From NCBI RefSeq assembly GCF_042850945.1, contig NZ_AP031496.1, positions 2,976,001 through 3,040,000 on the forward strand: DNA of 64,000 bases, written 5' to 3'. Below, in pieces: positions 62,840 through 64,000 of this stretch. The position numbers were made by a program, and so were the translations under genes. The first letter of the stretch is position 1; each line of letters starts with the position of its first letter. Source of the stretch: Halioxenophilus aromaticivorans. GTDB taxonomy: Bacteria > Pseudomonadota > Gammaproteobacteria > Pseudomonadales > Cellvibrionaceae. The notes below the pieces were generated by a model. That model had not been told where the DNA came from and did no database searches. It saw only the letters and a list, made by a program, of their open reading frames with translations.

Positions 62840-63811
62840 TTAGAAAGCGCCGATATTAATTGATTTGAGCCTAGCCGACGAGTGCAATGGAGACATCAAT
62901 TTAGGATAGCCTCGCTTGCCTTGTAAACCCCCAGTGTGGATAACGATCACTCGATCACCAGGCTGAAACTCATCCGCTTCCAACATCGTGAACAGGGCAA
63001 ACATTACCTTAGCTGTGTAGACTGGGTCTAGGGGAATCATGAACTTTCGCTCAAAAAAACGAATAAAGCGCTCTAACTCATTAGGCAGGCGACCATAGCC
63101 TTCCAAGCAAAATCGCCGGTCAATCTTCCAGGAGCACTGAGGTTCGATTGATGCTTGTACGAGTTTCGCTGAAATCGCCGCAGTAAGTTTATCGTCACCC
63201 TTCAGTGGGCTTACGCCAAGCACAGCCACGCCGGCGGGCATTTCTGCCACAATTCCTGCCATGGTAGTCCCCGTGCCACAAGCCACCAACACGTGGGTAC
63301 AGCCGGATGGTGGTAACCCCTGCAACTGCCGACCTATTTGTTGTCCCAAGAGGCGCGTTCCGCGGAACCCAAGAGCGTTGTCTCCGCCCTCGGGGATAAT
63401 ATAAGCATTGGAGAAATCCGCGTGGAGTGATAAACAATACTCTGAAGTGTTGCGCAGAGCCCATTGCTGGCGGTCGACGAAGCGCACCTGCATGCCTGCC
63501 GCTTGGCAATCGCGTAGCGTCGCCGTAAGGTTCGCACGGTAGTCGCCACGGATAATACCAACCGTATTCATGCCCTCTTCCTGCCCCGCTAATGCCAATG
63601 CATGCAGATGATTCGAATACCCTCCCCCAAAAGAAACTAACGTCTGCATGCCATGCTGTTTTGCGTATTGGATATTGAAGCAGAGTTTATACAGCTTGTT
63701 GCCACTGCGGGTGCGATGAACTAAGTCTTCCCTTTGCACTAACACTTGCACGCGTTTTTGTTCCGCCAAAGCAGATCTCAGCTGTTGCAATGGCACTAGA
63801 GGCAGCATCAT
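62840..63811 (-). CDS. PLP-dependent D-cysteine desulfhydrase / ACC deaminase-like enzyme
   Basis: 323-residue fold-type II PLP enzyme. The cofactor lysine is Lys39 in RSGNKLYKLCF; SFGGGYSNHLHALA is the substrate-carboxylate loop and ACGTGTTMAGI the phosphate-binding loop. IHTGGLQG near the end is shared with D-cysteine desulfhydrase and 1-aminocyclopropane-1-carboxylate deaminase. Which of the two activities applies cannot be told from sequence. It lies 11 bases upstream of the cNMP/rhodanese gene on the same strand. Confidence 0.85.
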   Translation of the reverse strand: MMLPLVPLQQLRSALAEQKRVQVLVQREDLVHRTRSGNKLYKLCFNIQYAKQHGMQTLVSFGGGYSNHLHALALAGQEEGMNTVGIIRGDYRANLTATLRDCQAAGMQVRFVDRQQWALRNTSEYCLSLHADFSNAYIIPEGGDNALGFRGTRLLGQQIGRQLQGLPPSGCTHVLVACGTGTTMAGIVAEMPAGVAVLGVSPLKGDDKLTAAISAKLVQASIEPQCSWKIDRRFCLEGYGRLPNELERFIRFFERKFMIPLDPVYTAKVMFALFTMLEADEFQPGDRVIVIHTGGLQGKRGYPKLMSPLHSSARLKSINIGAF

Positions 63812-64000
63812 TTGTGAGTCTTCAAACTAAGAATACGTCGGCTATTTCGCCAATTAGTGTCGATAAAATATGGCACACAGGCGCCAACGCTGGGTATACA
63901 CGTCGGGTGCTCGACACGTTTGAGGAAAATAAAAAAGGTATATCGCCAAGGATGAAACACCCTACTTTTGAAACAGCACCTAATCATTTATAGAAAACTG
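63812..64000. other. Intergenic end of the window
   Basis: The last 189 bases upstream of the PLP enzyme gene hold no gene I can support. A plus-strand frame of 67 codons starting at 63790 lies partly antisense to the enzyme gene and has no ribosome binding site. Confidence 0.3.

Overview
The window reads as chromosomal DNA of a free-living, probably aquatic gammaproteobacterium of roughly 50% GC. Three signs point there: a complete Tol-Pal operon downstream of ruvCAB with queE, queC and tRNA-Lys after it (a Pseudomonas/Cellvibrio-like order), a zwf-pgl-edd-eda Entner-Doudoroff cluster, and gammaproteobacterial forms of dnaE, tamA/tamB, pepN and nadK. Placement near Cellvibrionales/Pseudomonadales is an inference from gene order and protein style. 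Almost all of the window is dense core-genome coding sequence. I see no insertion sequence, prophage, CRISPR array or rRNA.

Layout. 0.2-3.3 kb: GMP synthesis (guaB, guaA, minus strand). 3.6-4.9 kb: xseA. 4.9-7.6 kb: an arsenic operon (arsR, a low-molecular-weight-phosphatase-type arsC, an Acr3 efflux pump, arsH) with an operator-like palindrome and a terminator, set between housekeeping genes. 7.7-14.8 kb: accA, dnaE, a lytic transglycosylase and proS (minus). 15-18.3 kb: a HIT-family protein, nadA, cca. 18.3-18.8 kb: two identical intact tRNA-Lys(UUU) genes flanking a third, shattered copy that carries two hairpin-rich inserts. 19-28.5 kb: queC, queE and the tol-pal and ruvCAB genes, with a possible 42-codon small gene between tolB and pal. 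28.6-32.9 kb: an accessory block of three lipoprotein genes, one a zinc-protease-like protein with an 18-unit Gly-Asp-Ser repeat; it sits where yebC is usual between aspS and ruvC. 33-35.2 kb: aspS and an FmdB-type zinc-ribbon gene with a TTG start. 35.8-39.5 kb: HU-like protein, DUF4404-like protein, a two-helix potassium channel, a membrane-sensor chemotaxis receptor and a thioredoxin-like membrane protein. 39.7-45.2 kb: eda, edd, pgl, zwf and a methyltransferase. 45.3-53.6 kb: recQ, tamA-tamB, zntB/corA. 53.7-60.7 kb: pepN, DUF2797, DUF1315, rhomboid protease, metallophosphoesterase, nadK. 60.8-63.8 kb: DUF1853, a dual cyclic-nucleotide-binding protein with a cysteine-less rhodanese domain, and a D-cysteine desulfhydrase/ACC-deaminase-like enzyme.

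How the genes work together. The Tol-Pal genes form one envelope machine (TolQ/R/A motor, TolB/Pal, CpoB). TamA and TamB are translationally coupled and form a second envelope system. zwf-pgl-edd-eda carry glucose-6-phosphate to pyruvate and glyceraldehyde-3-phosphate. queE and queC are two steps of queuosine precursor synthesis. The ars genes sense, reduce, export and oxidise arsenicals.

No convincing new multi-gene system is visible. The most unusual object is the broken tRNA-Lys locus with eight consecutive hairpins. Next come the yebC-slot lipoproteins, the possible tolB-pal small ORF, the strand-specific terminators inside operons, and the degenerate rhodanese sensor.
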